DNA of 8,597 nucleotides from Pseudomonadota bacterium (GTDB lineage: Bacteria; Myxococcota; Polyangia; GCA-2747355; JACKDQ01). Shown piece by piece: positions 8,272 through 8,597 of the stretch. The notes below the pieces were generated by a model. It worked only from the letters and a program-made list of their open reading frames with translations, was not told the DNA's origin and did not search any database. A program made the position numbers and the translations under genes. Every line of letters begins with the position of its first letter. Within the stretch, counting starts at the first letter, position 1. The stretch lies in the NCBI GenBank assembly GCA_030591195.1, contig JAUVBO010000067.1, forward strand, positions 1 through 8,597, in the 5' to 3' direction.

Positions 8272-8597
8272 TCAGAGGCCACGCTCGATCAGACCCTGGA
8301 CGATCAGCGGCCAGCCGATGGTGGCGTCGACCAGCACCTCGGCGTGACGCCCCCCCTCGGAGACCGGGACGAACTTGCCCCAGCTGACGCCCTCGGCGTA
8401 GGTGCAGCCCGAGAGGTGGCCATAGTGCACCGGGTCGGGGCAGATCCGCAGCCCGTAGGTGTAGCGGATCCGCGGCGCCTCGACGCCGAGCCGGCTGTTG
8501 CGGATGTCGACGAAGGGCCCCACCTGCTGGGCCCAGTTACGCGGCACGCCGCCGCCGATGGTGAAGATCCCGAGCTTGTCGCCCGCCGCCACCGCCT
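8272..8597 (-). CDS. Deoxyhypusine synthase-like protein, partial (C-terminal 107 residues)
   Basis: The gene enters from the right edge; only its C-terminal part is visible, so the GTG codon at 8592 should not be taken as a start. Visible blocks are GDKLGIFTIGGGVPRNW, then GCTYAEGVSWGKF and VLVDATIGWPLIV. SWGK matches the active-site AVSWGK of eukaryotic deoxyhypusine synthase (human K329), here encoded at 8376-8374, and VLVDATIGWPLIV matches the conserved strand near that enzyme's C-terminus. In eukaryotes and archaea the enzyme moves an aminobutyl group from spermidine to a lysine of eIF5A/aIF5A using NAD. Bacteria lack that substrate, so bacterial homologues are thought to act in polyamine metabolism, such as homospermidine-type reactions. 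That assignment is an inference here. The Gph-like gene follows directly. Confidence 0.87.
   Translation of the reverse strand, partial: AVAAGDKLGIFTIGGGVPRNWAQQVGPFVDIRNSRLGVEAPRIRYTYGLRICPDPVHYGHLSGCTYAEGVSWGKFVPVSEGGRHAEVLVDATIGWPLIVQGLIERGL

Overview
The window is about 8.6 kb of very GC-rich DNA. Its coding style fits a deltaproteobacterial or myxobacterial lineage, probably Myxococcota. Two things support this: a surface protein and a gene remnant both end in MYXO-CTERM-like tails (Gly-x-Cys, short spacer, hydrophobic stretch, Arg cluster), and there is a long Asp/Ala/Pro-rich lipoprotein of the kind common in that group. The placement is an inference from protein style; no rRNA or other marker gene is present.

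Layout: (1) At the left edge a family 2 glycosyltransferase reads leftwards and runs off the window. A 146-bp gap separates it from a divergent DUF2064 (TIGR04282-type) GT-A-fold protein, a pairing that suggests a shared role in making or transferring a nucleotide sugar. (2) A complete AcnA/IRP1-type aconitase follows, with all three iron-sulfur cysteines. One base after its stop begins an acidic lipoprotein whose Shine-Dalgarno lies inside the last aconitase codons. (3) After a 90-bp gap with a perfect 16-bp palindrome comes a 762-residue exported protein. It has a TolB/propeller-like N-terminus, an Ig-like domain, a malectin domain, a Kre9/Ser-Thr-rich-type beta domain and a sorting tail. 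A strong hairpin overlaps its stop codon. (4) A convergent, gene-poor stretch of about 466 bp (7065-7530) holds, on the minus strand, a frameshifted and beheaded relic of the C-terminus of another Cys-rich MYXO-CTERM-type protein. (5) At the right, on the minus strand, a partial deoxyhypusine-synthase-like gene is followed after 27 bp by a HAD phosphatase of the phosphoglycolate phosphatase type, probably one operon.

Most of the window is ordinary metabolism plus cell-surface proteins. I see no defence system, CRISPR array, integrase, transposase, tRNA or rRNA. The parts that most deserve a second look are the relic of a sorted surface protein, the palindrome before the multidomain surface protein, that protein's architecture and tail, the bacterial deoxyhypusine-synthase homologue with its catalytic lysine, and the lipoprotein coupled to aconitase.
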